64,000 bases of DNA from Perilla frutescens (Eukaryota; Streptophyta; Magnoliopsida; Lamiales; Lamiaceae). This document shows, in pieces, positions 21,096-33,547 of the stretch. Made by a program: the position numbers and the translations under genes. The notes beneath the pieces were generated by a model. It did no database searches and was not told the DNA's origin. It saw only the letters and a list, made by a program, of their open reading frames with translations. The DNA is taken from positions 52,201,001-52,265,000 of the forward strand of contig BRKX01000009.1 of the NCBI GenBank assembly GCA_026008535.1, in the 5' to 3' direction. How positions within the stretch are numbered: position 1 is the stretch's first letter; each line of letters starts with the position of its first letter.

Positions 21096-23012
21096 GACTA
21101 GTATTCATGTGATAACTATGAACTAATCCTAACCCTCCAATTTGTATTATGGATGGTGCAGATTAAATAAGTTAAAAGTGAGATAATTATTATATTTAAG
21201 GATAAATTATACATATGAGGACGTTAATGTAATTTTGAGCTTGTGTGAGATTAATGCATTTGTTTTATTAAGGAATATACTATACAAATCTACCGACTAA
21301 AATTTCACTAAATCTACGAAATCCAAATTTTCTAATTTTAAAACCCAAACAAGTCGAGAGTTTCTCTGTAAATCAGTCGCCGATTTCATCCTAAAAGAAA
21401 TTGGAGGTGGTGATTCTTAACATGAGGCGGCGATTCAGAGCATAGAAGGCAATGGTTCTAGTCATAGAAAATGATAATTCTAAACAAAATCCAATTGTCG
21501 ATTTGCTGGGAAAACTGTAATTCCCTTCCATTTTTTTTTATGTATATGATTCTTAGTATTTTGACGAAATCCCAACCGAGATAATTATATGGCTAAGAAA
21601 AAAATATTGTTCATTAGTTTTGATGCTTGTTTACTAGAAATTCATAGCTAGATATGTAATAGTTTTGGAGCTTATTTTGATTCATTGATTTGTAAGTTGT
21701 GTTTTATTACTTTCAACGTTTTGTTTCATTGCTTTGTATGTTTCATTTAGTTTCTACAACTCAACAAAACTAAGAAACATAAACCGATTTAAGTAGAAAG
21801 AACACACAAATGCTTGTTATAATTGATTATGGTGCTTGTTAGTATAAATTCATAGCTTATTTAAAATAGTAGTATTTAAAAAATGCTTATTATGATTGAT
21901 TTGGTGCATGTTTTATTTTGTTGCTTAGCATCGATGAATCGATTTGTTGCTTAAAATGTTAGATTGTGTAGCTTATGATGTTTTATTTGGTGTTAGGTTA
22001 GTTTTGTTGTGTAAAATCTTAAATCTCGTTCATTGTGTATGTTGCTTAGAATGGTTGATTTAGTTTCTTTAGAGTATGTTTAGGTTTTGTTTTTACGTTT
22101 GTTATATTGCTTGGATTCTCATGCATCGGGTTTGTAAAAGTTGAATATATTTTTATAGACTTGAATGTGCTGATGTCGTTGCTTAATATGAGATGCATCG
22201 ATGAATCATGTTTGTTGCTTTGAGTGTTGATTTTTGTTGCTAATGATGTTTTGTTTTGGTGCTAAGTTAGTTTTGTTGCTTGGAATATCATGGATCGGGT
22301 TTGTTGCTTATAATGTTTGATTTTGTTGATTAAATTGATTAGTTTTGTTGCTTATAGTGTTTGGTTTTGCTGCTTGAATTATCATGCATTGACTTTGATG
22401 TTTTGGATGCTTGATTTGTTGCTTAGAATTTATTCTAATATCAATAACAATTTATATCTTCATATATTATGCTCATAGTATCAAACAAACAAATAAGATG
22501 AAGAATAATTAATTCCTAACCAAATAAAGAATAAAATATTGTTAATCAAACAACATATCATTGATAGAAAAAAAACATATCATTCCTAACAAAACTGCGA
22601 GGACATGAATAGACGTATAGTTAATTTTTTTATTAAAATATCACAATAAAAATTATCTATCCAATTACTAGAAGAATTCATATTCGCGTAACAAACCAAA
22701 TCAAATTTGTTGTGAGCTTATAAAATTAATTCTCAATAATCTATAATTATTTATGCCTGTTGAAACCATCTTCATATACAACTCAGTCAAAAAAATCATG
22801 AGTAATCAATCAATGAAAGGTGAATCACAATTTTCAGTGAATTTGAATGGTTAAAAAAAAAATCAAATAAACCCAAAAGATTGAATCAAATTTGATCGAT
22901 GGAATAATATTGAGTGGTAAATTTGAAAGGAAAAAACAATGATATAATATTGAGATATATGTATGTAGTGGGGATAAGAGAATTAAAGAAGAATGGATAT
23001 TAATGAACCTGT
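21096..23012. other. Intergenic DNA with degenerate short repeats
   Basis: No gene is supported. The middle part (about 21640-22440) is a degenerate array of TTTGTTGCTTA-like motifs, listed separately. The remainder is AT-rich. Confidence 0.5.
21640..22440 (+). repeat. Degenerate repeat array with TTTGTTGCTTA-like core
   Basis: The core TTTGTTGCTTA, or close variants, appears many times at irregular spacing of roughly 20-60 bases, often followed by GAATNNTTGAT-like sequence and interspersed with ATCATGCATCG-like segments. The units have diverged too far to align exactly by eye. It looks like an old, expanded tandem repeat. I see no reading frame that stays open through it. Confidence 0.55.
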
Positions 23013-24254
23013 TGTTGGGATCGTATACGTAAACGCAGTAGAAAAATAAAAAATTTATAAAATATGAAATAACAATTATTTCATAACACACATATCATCG
23101 GATTCACGTTAATATGGCGGATTATAAAACGATCATATCATTTTATATTTTTAATTATAAACACACCTCTTCACAATCCGATTGATGAAGGGTGTGTAGC
23201 AATCGATTGTTCGTCTACTCGTAGAGATCCAAGTGGCTCTCCACTATTAGGTCCACACGATTGGAGTGTATCACATATATCAATTTCACTAGCAATCGAT
23301 ATACGAAGTGTATGTCTTGTGCTCAAAATAGTGAAGAGAAAGAGACGATTTTTTAAGGAGAAGAAGAACAATATCAATTGTGATATTTCTATTATAAAAC
23401 CCAACCGATGCGGCTGCTTCTCAAACACTAATAAGTAGGTCAAATAAAATCTCTCATTCCATCAAAGACCAACTTTAATGCTCTTCATAATTATGATTCA
23501 TAATCCATAATTAAAAATAATATTTTTGCACAATAATTTAATCTAATTAAATTCATATATTTATTAAATTAATCAAATTAATTTAATCAATATTTTGAAT
23601 TAGACTTTTAATCCAATTAATTCCAATTAAATATTTTAATTGATTATTTGATTTAACTAATTAAATAAAAAATAGTCTCAATTAATTAACACCATTAATT
23701 AATTGGATTCAACAATTGAATCAATTCAACCGATATAATTTCAATCTATTTGTGTAACCCTCTTATGTTCACAACTAGTACTAGTAGTAGGCTTGTAACA
23801 TTTACAATTTAACGAATAAAATATTATTCTATTAATTTATCCAATAAATTAATATACTCAAAATTAACTCTTTAATTTCGATAACCTACAAATCATGGGA
23901 ACATCTAGCAAGTAGCATGATCACCTAGTACTAGGTGAAATAGTGAGTAAACCTATTTAATTACAAATCATTATACACGTACGGTCCTTCTATCATCTAA
24001 CCTCCAATTGGATCTTGAGTTATGGAATAATATGAAAAACTAAATTAATCCAATATTTACATTTTCATTTTCATTCAATCAATTCTTTAATGAATCATAT
24101 TCATCACGCCTTGGCCAAGGTCTTCTGAATAATGAAAATTAATTGGAAGATTCTCTCGAAAATCAAGTAATAGATCCTTTATTGACCACTCCATTAATCT
24201 CCATATTAATTAATATAACATCCAAATAATCTCGTTACGATTGTCATGCAATCA
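23013..24254 (-). mobile_element. Truncated Copia-type LTR
   Basis: From 23013 the sequence reads TGTTGGGATCG followed shortly by AAACGCAGTAGAAA. This resembles the start of plant Copia LTRs read on the opposite strand; the Sirevirus LTR in this window has the same ACGCAGCGGAAA segment in the same place. No primer-binding site or coding region adjoins it, so it is a solo or fragmentary LTR. Its right end stops abruptly where the Athila-like LTR begins at 24255, without a CA terminus or target duplication that I can see. Assignment is partly from memory of such LTRs. Confidence 0.45.
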
Positions 24255-24560
24255 GAGGTATCCAACTTCATATTTTTCACTTTTAGAGAGAGAAAGAGAA
24301 TTTTGCATTTGGAGCTTTGGAGCTTGTGGAACAAGAGCTATTTTAGAGATTTTAATACAAATTTTCGGGTTTCATCTTACCTTGATCTATGTTTCTATTT
24401 TGCGTTATTTTTTTTTGTTATTTTGAGTATGAATTATAATTTTCTTGGTATCTAGGCTGTTGTGATTTGGTGATGGGTTTGTGAATTAAACATGGGTTAT
24501 TGCTTAATCTTCCCCTTCTTTCTCATAAATCATGATTTGATTGCTTCTATTCTTTGATTG
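24255..24560 (+). repeat. Athila-like 5' LTR, first piece (5'-truncated)
   Basis: GAGGTATCCAACTTCATATTT and the following 300 bases match the right LTR from 51188 onward. The last bases, GATTG, are the first copy of the target duplication made by the Tekay insertion. Confidence 0.88.
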
Positions 24561-27556
24561 TGTAACAGCCCAGTCCCGAGATAGGGATTAATGAATGGGG
24601 ACAGGGTGTTATTAAGGGTTTATTGAGTAAGACGGAAGATTAACAAAGAAATTTTGGGGATAAAGATATACTTTTGAAGGATAGGCGACGATACTCGGGT
24701 TTACTTAATTAAGAAAGAAACATGCTTTTTCGGAACTAAACGGCTAACTAATCAGATACCAACATGCACAGACCCATTTACAGGTCCAAACGGATAGACA
24801 GATACCAACTTGAACAAGCCTCTTCATAAGCGAAAGAAAAACATGCTCGAGAAGTAGAAATAAAACTGAATATGCATCACTTATATATTTAGATAATCAT
24901 GTCTTGGAGAATATCCTTAGAATCTTGATAAACATAATTGAACTTGAATGAAATTAAAAAGAGTGTATCAGAGTAGCAGAAACATCATGGGATTTCAAAA
25001 GAAACTTATATAATAGTAAAACAATCTTGGCAGCCAATCCACATCCACAGCCACCATCATCCTCAGCATCTCAACCTGAAAACATTGGAAAAAGAGGGGG
25101 CGTGAGCACTAATGTACTCAGTGGGTTTAGGGCAACGACTAAGGCTAATCTTTAAGGGATGACTTCGACCTTAAGCATGACTAAGGCTAATCTTTTACTT
25201 AAGCATGACTTCGACCTATAAGGGATTTATCACTACCCTAAAAGGCAATGCTGAATTAGCTAAATGAACTTTAGCAAAACCCAACATTTAGATACGAAGA
25301 AATGAACGTGCATAATCATAAATTGCAATTAAAGCAATTCTAATTACCTCATGCTAGTATAAACAACATTTAAATAATTCTAACATTTCTAAACATGCTC
25401 GAGAGCTCAATCAACATATAATATTTTTCCTTTCCTTCATTCCTTGTACAGAGATCAATCAGGCAGAGCAAAAATATTTTATTGGATATTTCATTTGCCC
25501 TATATGCTTCTAGAGCTTATTAGCTCAAACTTTAGATAAGTATAGATTTACCCACCTCGATTACTGGACAGAAGATGAAACAACGAGTTGATGATCCTTC
25601 TCCGAATTCCTACGAGGCTCATTTCCTCCTACAAAAGTTAAATCATCGACTTACCGGCCTTCTTCGAAGAAGTTTACTATCTAAAGCGAGAAATAACGAC
25701 ATCTAACTCGAAGACTAGAATCTAAGACTTATTTACAGATTGCACGACTTTACGACTTTAAAAATTTTGAGAAGAATTTATTTAAAGAACATCTCGTCTT
25801 GATTTCTCAATTTTTAGACGGAGAATAACTTGAATAGATTTTCTCGAAATAAATTTGAAATATCTTGATTACTTATCTAAAATTTAAACTTGAAAATAAC
25901 TTGGAAATAACACGACTTGAAAATCTTGAAAAGCTCGGGAAGAGGGTACGAAAATAGCCAAAAAGAAACGGCGGAAAAACAACACGGAGAAGGGGGGCGC
26001 CGCGGCGCTCACGGGCGCCAGCGGGCTACCCCCGCCACGGCGCATGGTGCGCCGGCGGGCTTGTGGAGGCCGAGGGGGGTGTGGCGCCGCGGGGCACCCC
26101 CCCGCGGGGCTCTCTTCTTTTTTCTTTCTTCAGCCCAGTTCTGGGCGATCTTCAACTGGGTTCTTCGTGTTCGTTGATTCTTTCGACGAACACGAAGAAC
26201 ACCTAATCCGAAATTTCTTAAAAACAACGTACTTGAAATTAATGTGCAAAACATGCTTTAACTTAAAAAGAATTTTGGCATTATAACGGCATAAACACGA
26301 TAATCCTCCTTAATATTTAGAATAACGACGAAATCGTTAAATATGGCTTGAACGGATTTTAACGGAATAAACGAGGCGAATCTCTAGAATAATAATAACG
26401 AAAGTAAAACGAGAAATATAACGTAAATGTTATTAACTTGGAACTTCAATAAAAATTGAAATACAACTTTTAGACGAGCAATAATGAAGAATGTGAAAAA
26501 CGTAAAGAACGGAAAGTAAATGCGGAATTTAAAAGACGGAAAAGAAATAGAGTCGAGACCAACGAACAATAATGGACGGGGTTAGGTGCGTCGAAGGAAT
26601 GTGGCTAGCTTAGCGTCTCGTCGAGTCGCAATGGCGGTAGAGCCGCCTGCTACGACCCAACGGCGTCCCTAGCACATTCCCTCACCGCATCCCTTCCATG
26701 CCACTACGCTCGTCGTCTTGGACAGTCACAAAGAACGCTTTTTACTTCGACAGAACTTTCTCGGCTCTCACGAGCTTTCCCACTCTCTTGGAAGTGAGTT
26801 TGGATGATAAATGAGCAAATGAGAGATTAGGAGTGGCCTTGTATTTATAGGAATAGCTTTGGCTTCCAAGGGAAGCCAGTTACGTGCAAGAGTACTGTAA
26901 AAGTTACCCCGTGTTCGGTTAAAAGCTGCTTTATTCGATGTCGAGGTCTAAATGACCTCAGACACGAAATCTAAAAATACCGTGAGACTCGTTGGCTCGA
27001 ATACTAGTTAACCAACTTGATTCGTTAAAAAGACGGGGTCGTCTGAAGAAAGACGATCAAAGATTCCCTTTTTGGAATTACTTTTTACTATTGACTCAGA
27101 CTGACAGATTTTGCTCCCGAGCGTTCGATTGACCTCAGAATGGAAATCCGTGAACGCCAACGGAATCCTTGAGTCATTTTCCATAATAGAGGCCTGACAG
27201 AACTAGACTCGGATCAACGAGGAGGATTTCATAAATTTCTCAAAACACGAGCGCACACAAAAGTTACTATTCATTCACCTTTTAAATACGTTTTTCATCA
27301 ATGGGAACTCAAATGACTTCAGAATTAAAATCCGAAAACACCGGCATACTCCTTGAGTTAAAACCTTTCTAACGACACCACGAATGGCCATAAAAGAATT
27401 AAGATCATATTTCTGAAAAGACGATCTTCACGAAAACTGACCCCTAAAGTCGTGACTGACATCTGACCTTAATTAACCTTAATTAAACTTCTTCCTTAAC
27501 TTCTTAATTATCATTAAGAATCCTGTAAACCTTAATCGAAAATCTGGGGTGTTACA
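24561..27556 (-). repeat. Tekay LTR (left copy, 3' LTR of the element)
   Basis: This 2996-bp LTR is about 300 bases shorter than its partner because most of the segment equivalent to roughly 34115-34440 is missing; a short local duplication (ACTAAGGCTAATCTTT) sits at the same place. It contains a very GC-rich patch at about 25985-26110. Confidence 0.92.
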
Positions 27557-30500
27557 TCCTACCCCCCTTAAAGAAATTTCGTCCCGAAATTTACTAACCA
27601 TGACAAGTGATATCAGGGTATTTTTTTGAGTAACTCAGATTCGAGGTCCTATGTTGCTTCCTTTGAACCATAATGGTTCCAGATCATCTGTGTAAGATTA
27701 ATCTTCTTGTTCTTTAACTTCTGGATCTATTGATCCACAATGGCCTGAGGTTTCTCTTCTCATGCTAAGTCCTCATCCAGGACTATCTCTTCCTTATTAA
27801 CCATGTGTTTTGGATCAAACACGTACTTTCTCAACAGTGAGACATGAAAGACGTTGTGAACGTCACTCAGGTTGGGTGGCAGGTCCAACCTGTAGGCTAC
27901 TTTATTCACCTTCTAAAATCTCAAAAGGTCCAACGAATCTGGGCCTTAGCTTACTTTGTTTGCCAAAGCAAACCACTCCTTGACGGAGACATTTTCAAGA
28001 ACACTTTATCTCCAATGTCGAAACTGAGTTCCGTTCTTCTTTGATCTGCGCAAGCCTTTTGTCTATCTTGAGCCTCCTTGATTTTCTGATGAACCAGCTC
28101 GATCTTCTGGACCACTTCCTAGACCATTTCAGATCCAACTATCCTTCTTTTTCTATCTTCATCCAGTACAAGGGGGATCTATACATCCTTCCGAACAGGG
28201 CTTCATAAGGGGCCATGCCGATCGATGACTGGTAGCTGCTATTGTACGCAACCTTTACCAATTGTAGTAGCTCCTCTCAGCTGCTTCTTTGATTGACGAT
28301 TACTCCTCTAAGCATGTCTTCTAGAATCTAAATAGTCCTTTCGGACTAGCCATCCGTTTAAGGATGAAATGCCGTGCTGAAATTAGGTTTTGATCTCATT
28401 GCTCCTTGTAGGCTCTTCCGAAATCTTGACGCAATCTCGCATCACGATCCGATATAATCGAGACCGGCACATCGTACAAACGCACATCTTCCTTGACATG
28501 GGCTGATTGATCTTGCCGTCCAACAGCAATGAAATGTGCTGGTTTTGATAATCGATCCATGATTATCCAGATAGCGGTATTCCACCGCTTAGACTTTGGT
28601 AAACCTACCACAAAGTCTATACTACTATGATCCTACTTCCATTCAGGAATTTCTATGGGTTTGAGCAACCAGAAGGTTTTTTACATAAGGCTTCATTTGC
28701 TTGATAGATTGACACCCTTTTACGAAGGTGACTACTTCTCTCTTCATGATATTCTACTAGAAGTTCCTCTTGAGGTCTTGATATATCTTGGTGCTTCCGG
28801 GATGTACTGTATATGGTGTGTCATGTGCTTCGCACATAATTTACTCTTTTAGTTCTTCCTTGCTTGGCATACAAGGCCTTCCTTTGAATAAAAGCGCGTT
28901 ACTGGCGGTTTCTGCGAAGTCTTACGAGCTATCTAATCGTGCTTCTAGTGTTTTCTTCTCAAGAAACTCATTTCCTCTCTAAGCCTTAAGTATCCTTTGC
29001 CTCAGGTCGGGATGAGCGACTATCACGATGATTTGTGCTTAAATGATTTCAGGTGGTGTTAGCATCTCGATCCTTAACTTGTTGAATTCCTATCGAAGCT
29101 CCTTCTTAACTTGAACAAGTCCTAACTCTACCTTCTCCTTCCTACTTAGGGCATCAGCTAACACATTTACCTTACCTGGGTGGTAGCGAGTCGTGCAGTT
29201 GTAATCCTTTACAAGTTCTAGCCATCTTCTCTGCCGATGCTAAGATCCTTTTGCTTTTGCTTTGAAGAAATACTTTAGGCTCTTGTGATCTGAAAAGTCT
29301 CTCACACTTGGCTCCCTAGAGATAGTGCCTCCAGATCTTCAGTATATGAACAACCGCTGCTAGCTCTGATTCATGCGTGGGTAGTTCTGCCCGTGATTCT
29401 TAAGCTGCCTCGAAGCATAAGTAATCACCTTTCCTTTCTTCATCAGCATGCATCCTAACCCTTTTCTCGACGCATTAGCATAAACCACGAAGTCTTTATT
29501 CTCTCCCTGAATGGCCCACACTGGGGTTGTGGTTATATCTTCTTTAAGGTCTGGAAACTTTCCTCGCACTCGGGCGTCCACCTAAACTTGAAGTCCTTCT
29601 TCAATAATCGCGTCGTAGCCTTAGATATTGACAGGGATCCTTTGATGAATCTATGATAGTATCCCGCGAGTCCTATAAAACTTCTTTATCTCATTCACGT
29701 TCCTCGGAGACCTCGAATTGATTACAACTTCAATCTTAGCTGGATCCACCTTGATTCCTTCTACTGAAACTATATGACCTACAAATATAACTTCCCTGAG
29801 CCGAAACTTACACTTACTAAACTTAGCATAAAGCCTTTCTTTCTTTTAACTTCCCCCAGCACCACTCTTAGGTGCTCTTGATGCTCCTCTTCATCCTTTG
29901 AATAGATGAGGATATCATCTATGAAAACTAGTACAAACTTATCTAGATACGGGTGAAAAACTTGGTTCATTAAATCCATGAACACCGCTGGGGTGTTGGT
30001 CAATCCGAATGGCATTACCACAAATTTGTATGTCTATAGTGAGTCCTAAAAGCGGTTTTAGGAATATCCTCCTTTCGGTTCTTCAGTTGATGATACCCAG
30101 ATCTTAAGTCTATCCTTGAGAAGACACTTGCTCTCTTAGGCTTTGATCAAAGAGATCATCTATTCTTGGGAGAGGGTATCGATTCTTAATGGTCAGCTTA
30201 TAAAGTTCTCTGTAGTCGATGCACATTCTCAATGTGCCATCCTTCTTCTTCACGAACAAGATTGGAACTTCCCAAGGTGACACACTAGGTTGGATAAAAC
30301 CTAGGTCTGATAACTCTTGCAGTTGAATCCTGAGTTCTTGCAATTCCTTAGGCGCCATTCTGGAAGGGGCTTTCGAACTGGTGCAGCTCCTGGTTCTAAA
30401 CCGATAGTGAATTCTACTCACCTATATGGTGGTAGTTCTGATAGCTCATTTGAAAATACGTCTTGAAATTTTCTTGTGCCTGAAACGCCTTCTATTGCAA
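27557..30500 (-). pseudogene. Tekay pol remnant: RT, RNase H, integrase, chromodomain
   Basis: Reading leftward on the minus strand, reverse transcriptase pieces lie at 30110-30421 (with FVKKKDGTLRMCIDYREL) and 29779-30021 (with MPFGLTNTPAVFMDLMN and the catalytic FIDD). RNase H is at 29360-29581 (with YANASRKGLGCML). Integrase is at 28396-28611 (with WIIMDRLSKPAHF and ISDRDARL). Near 27620-27760 is a degraded chromodomain (EATWDLESEL-like), the feature that targets chromoviruses to heterochromatin marks. Each piece is separated from the next by stops or frameshifts. A polypurine-type region (CCCCCCTTAAAGAAATTTCG on the plus strand) adjoins the left LTR at 27565. Confidence 0.88.
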
Positions 30501-32940
30501 ACTCTCTTTCCTCTTTCTTCGTCTCAGCCGCTTTTCGACGGGATTCTGACTTTATAGCTTCTGATGGAGGTCACCATTACTTGCAGGCGTAAAGGTCGAA
30601 TGACTGGACCTTGAACGTAAGCTCAGAACTTATCTGATGTCATTCCTTAGATTGCCTCTTAATACTTGACGAGCTAAAAAATATTACCTAGAGATGCGCG
30701 TCCTACTAGGAGGACACTAACTAACATTACTTGGATTCTACTTTCTATTGGGGCTACTTCCTCTTACTCTTCCAAAAAGAATATTACTTTATACTTTCTG
30801 CTCTATTCAAAGGGTCCACACTCGGGCTCTATGAGTGAGAGAAAAACAAAATGAATGCCTCTGAGTGAGGACTTTTATCTTAATCAATAATTCTTTAACA
30901 AGTTCCAAAACTGGAAGAGATATAACACTAGGTTATACATATACTAAAAACATTGCCTTCTTTAGAGGGCTTATAACCCAAAAGGGGGTTCTTGCATGAT
31001 GCAAATGTATGGAAGATAATCAGTGATTAGTATTGAGAATCGTACTGAATACTTGCAAAGGCGTCATCATATCTTTAATATGGGGATGCTATCACTAATT
31101 CTGGATGATCAAAGAAGTATCATCAAAAGTTTACAATCTGTTCAAATGGATATAATATTGAAGAAATTCAAATGATATGAAGGATTTCAACTAATATGAA
31201 GTTGTTGAAAGATGATTGATTTAATTGACACGAGAATGAATGAATAGACTCATCAAAACTTCCTATCTTACTGAAACTTTTTAATCTACCAATTCTAGGT
31301 CCAACTGCTTAACGATCTTCTTCAGGTTCTCCTTCTTTCTTTCTTTGATCTTCACGCATCTTCTTCTTTACTAGATTGCCACGAAAGCATGAGTCGATTG
31401 GCCTTCAATTAGCTATACTTGGCTGGAAAAGATGAGATACGGGGATCACTTCCATTTATTTGGAAGGGATATGACAAAGCGACCTGATCTATACGCGTTT
31501 TCTTCTCGTCTGAAACCACAAATATGGGGCATGCCTTGATAACTGGTTGAACTCTTGATTGTACTTTGACAACATTCTCTTTCCTTGCCTCTAGTTCTAG
31601 ATCTCCATCTCCTTTACCTTACGATTGCAACCCGGAATATACTTCTCATATAACTCGTACTTGAAACCTTCCCAATCATACTCCGTCCATTGATCCAAGG
31701 TTATCGTTCTTCAAACGAACTCTCACTAGTGGCCCGTACTATCCATGCACATAAAAGAGCATATCCTAATTCCTCATCCTTCGAACAAGCTATAAAATTG
31801 AAAATTCACTTCTAAGAAACAAACCCTTCTCTCGACTCTTATTGGGTCTCCTAAATTATTTAAATGATAGAAGATTATGATCGAAGAACACATTCTTGGC
31901 TCTCGAGCCAGGGTTCGGGACTTGCTTGCTTGTGGCCTCGTTCTCTCGGCTTAATGTCTTCTCGACGATATTCCAAAACATTAGCGATGCTCGCTCGAAT
32001 TTGCACAAAGCAAAATGAAATGTCTTTCGATTAGATCTTTAGATTACGCAGGATAAATCAAGCAAAGCGGAAAAATTGTCTCATAAGAGGACTTTTGGCA
32101 TTAATAAGAAAGAGGTTCTTAGTTACATCTGAAAATAGGCAGCCTTTTGGAAAATTACTGCCGCTATAAAAATCTAAAGGTTGATTAATACATTTTCAGA
32201 ATAAGATCTGGATTAAAAAAGGTAAACGGACAAACAGGTCAGCAAGGTGTTCTAATAAAAACACCTCCTTTGCCTACTTCTAAAGCTTAACTACATGCTG
32301 GGTTTTTCATGATGATTCCATCTCTTTCCCCATTTCCTTCTCTGGGTCTTCTTCTTCCTCATCTTCATCTGTCTCTGGTACCTCGAACTTGAACTTCCTC
32401 ATGCTTCTTTCGGGGAACTGATGGGACATACACTGTCCCAGACTCTGAGGGGCAAGTGTTTGATAGGCAGGGGCCCACTGTGCATTCTGGAGGACAAAGA
32501 CTCGGTGTCTCGGGTCTCCCTTCTAAGGTTCTTTCAGCACAAGGGCACGGGGCCTGAAATTCAGGAGGACTGTTCAGAGTCGCCCTTAGCAGTTCTGGTT
32601 CCACCACGAGGGAGGGATTTTGCTCGGCTAGAGCGTTCACGTGGCCATACTTTGACTCCTAAAAAGCCATCAAAGCTGAGGAGAATTCTGTCAGGTTCCC
32701 GATTACAGCATACGTCTCGGGATCACGGGTGATTCTGCTTTGCATGATGCGATATATTACTAGCTTCTCAACGGGAGGTGCTTGCTCACTCATTCGGATG
32801 CATGTATCCAAGTCGGATACACTTCCTGGCGTTCTTCCAATGTTGTTCCTTTCTTGAACAGGGCGGAAATGAGGCACATTATTCCTAACAGCCGAACGAC
32901 GCTTAACTATCTAGAAATATGAAGCTTAATCAGTCTAGAT
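30501..32940 (-). pseudogene. Tekay gag and protease region, heavily decayed
   Basis: The region between RT and the primer-binding site should hold gag and protease. Only short minus-strand open pieces remain (32365-32640 and 32659-32877), and no intact zinc knuckle or DSG/DTG protease site can be read with confidence. The assignment rests mainly on position. Confidence 0.5.
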
Positions 32941-33547
32941 TATAAAAGGGAGACCTAAGGTTCTCCTGAGATTATGCTATCGTCTAGATTCAGACTATTT
33001 ATCTTGCATGCATAGATCCTTTTTGCAGTTGACATTTACAAAAGTTTTGGTGCCCAAAGCCTTTAATCATAAATTTTACCTTTTTCCTATTATTTTTTTT
33101 GAGAATGAATCAACCCTTTTCTTTTAAATCGAGAACTCTTCTTCGAAGCTTTTATCTTTTCTTTAAGATATAGGTTTAAAAATAAATTTTTAAACACTTT
33201 TCTTTGTGATCAAGAACTTCTTTCTCAAACTTTCTTCCTCAGAAAATCATTCTCCCCGAATAATTTTTACTTGGAATTCCACTCTCAAGGTTTTCTCCTT
33301 TTATCCATAGAACAGATATGTTAGCTCAAATATTTTCCTTTTCTGTATTCTAAAAATCAAAATCCAAAATCCAGAATCTCGATACTATCATACCTTGATT
33401 TTTGGTTGAGGATACAAGGGTGATGACGAGTTATGGGTTGCTGCTTTCACCTATCAAAGAACAACTTATTTGCACATATATATACTTAGCTTAATTCAAA
33501 CAAAAAGACACGGGCTACAGTGTTGCAAACCTGGCTCTAATACCAAC
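32941..33547 (-). other. Tekay leader and primer-binding site
   Basis: This non-coding leader lies between the gag remnant and the 5' LTR. GGCTCTAATACCA at 33533-33545 is the reverse complement of a tRNA-Met primer-binding site, two bases from the LTR. Confidence 0.75.

Noticed and set aside
22834..23091. Minus-strand open frame of 85 codons
   Set aside because: It spans the edge of the Copia-type LTR at 23013 and is AT-rich without a domain.
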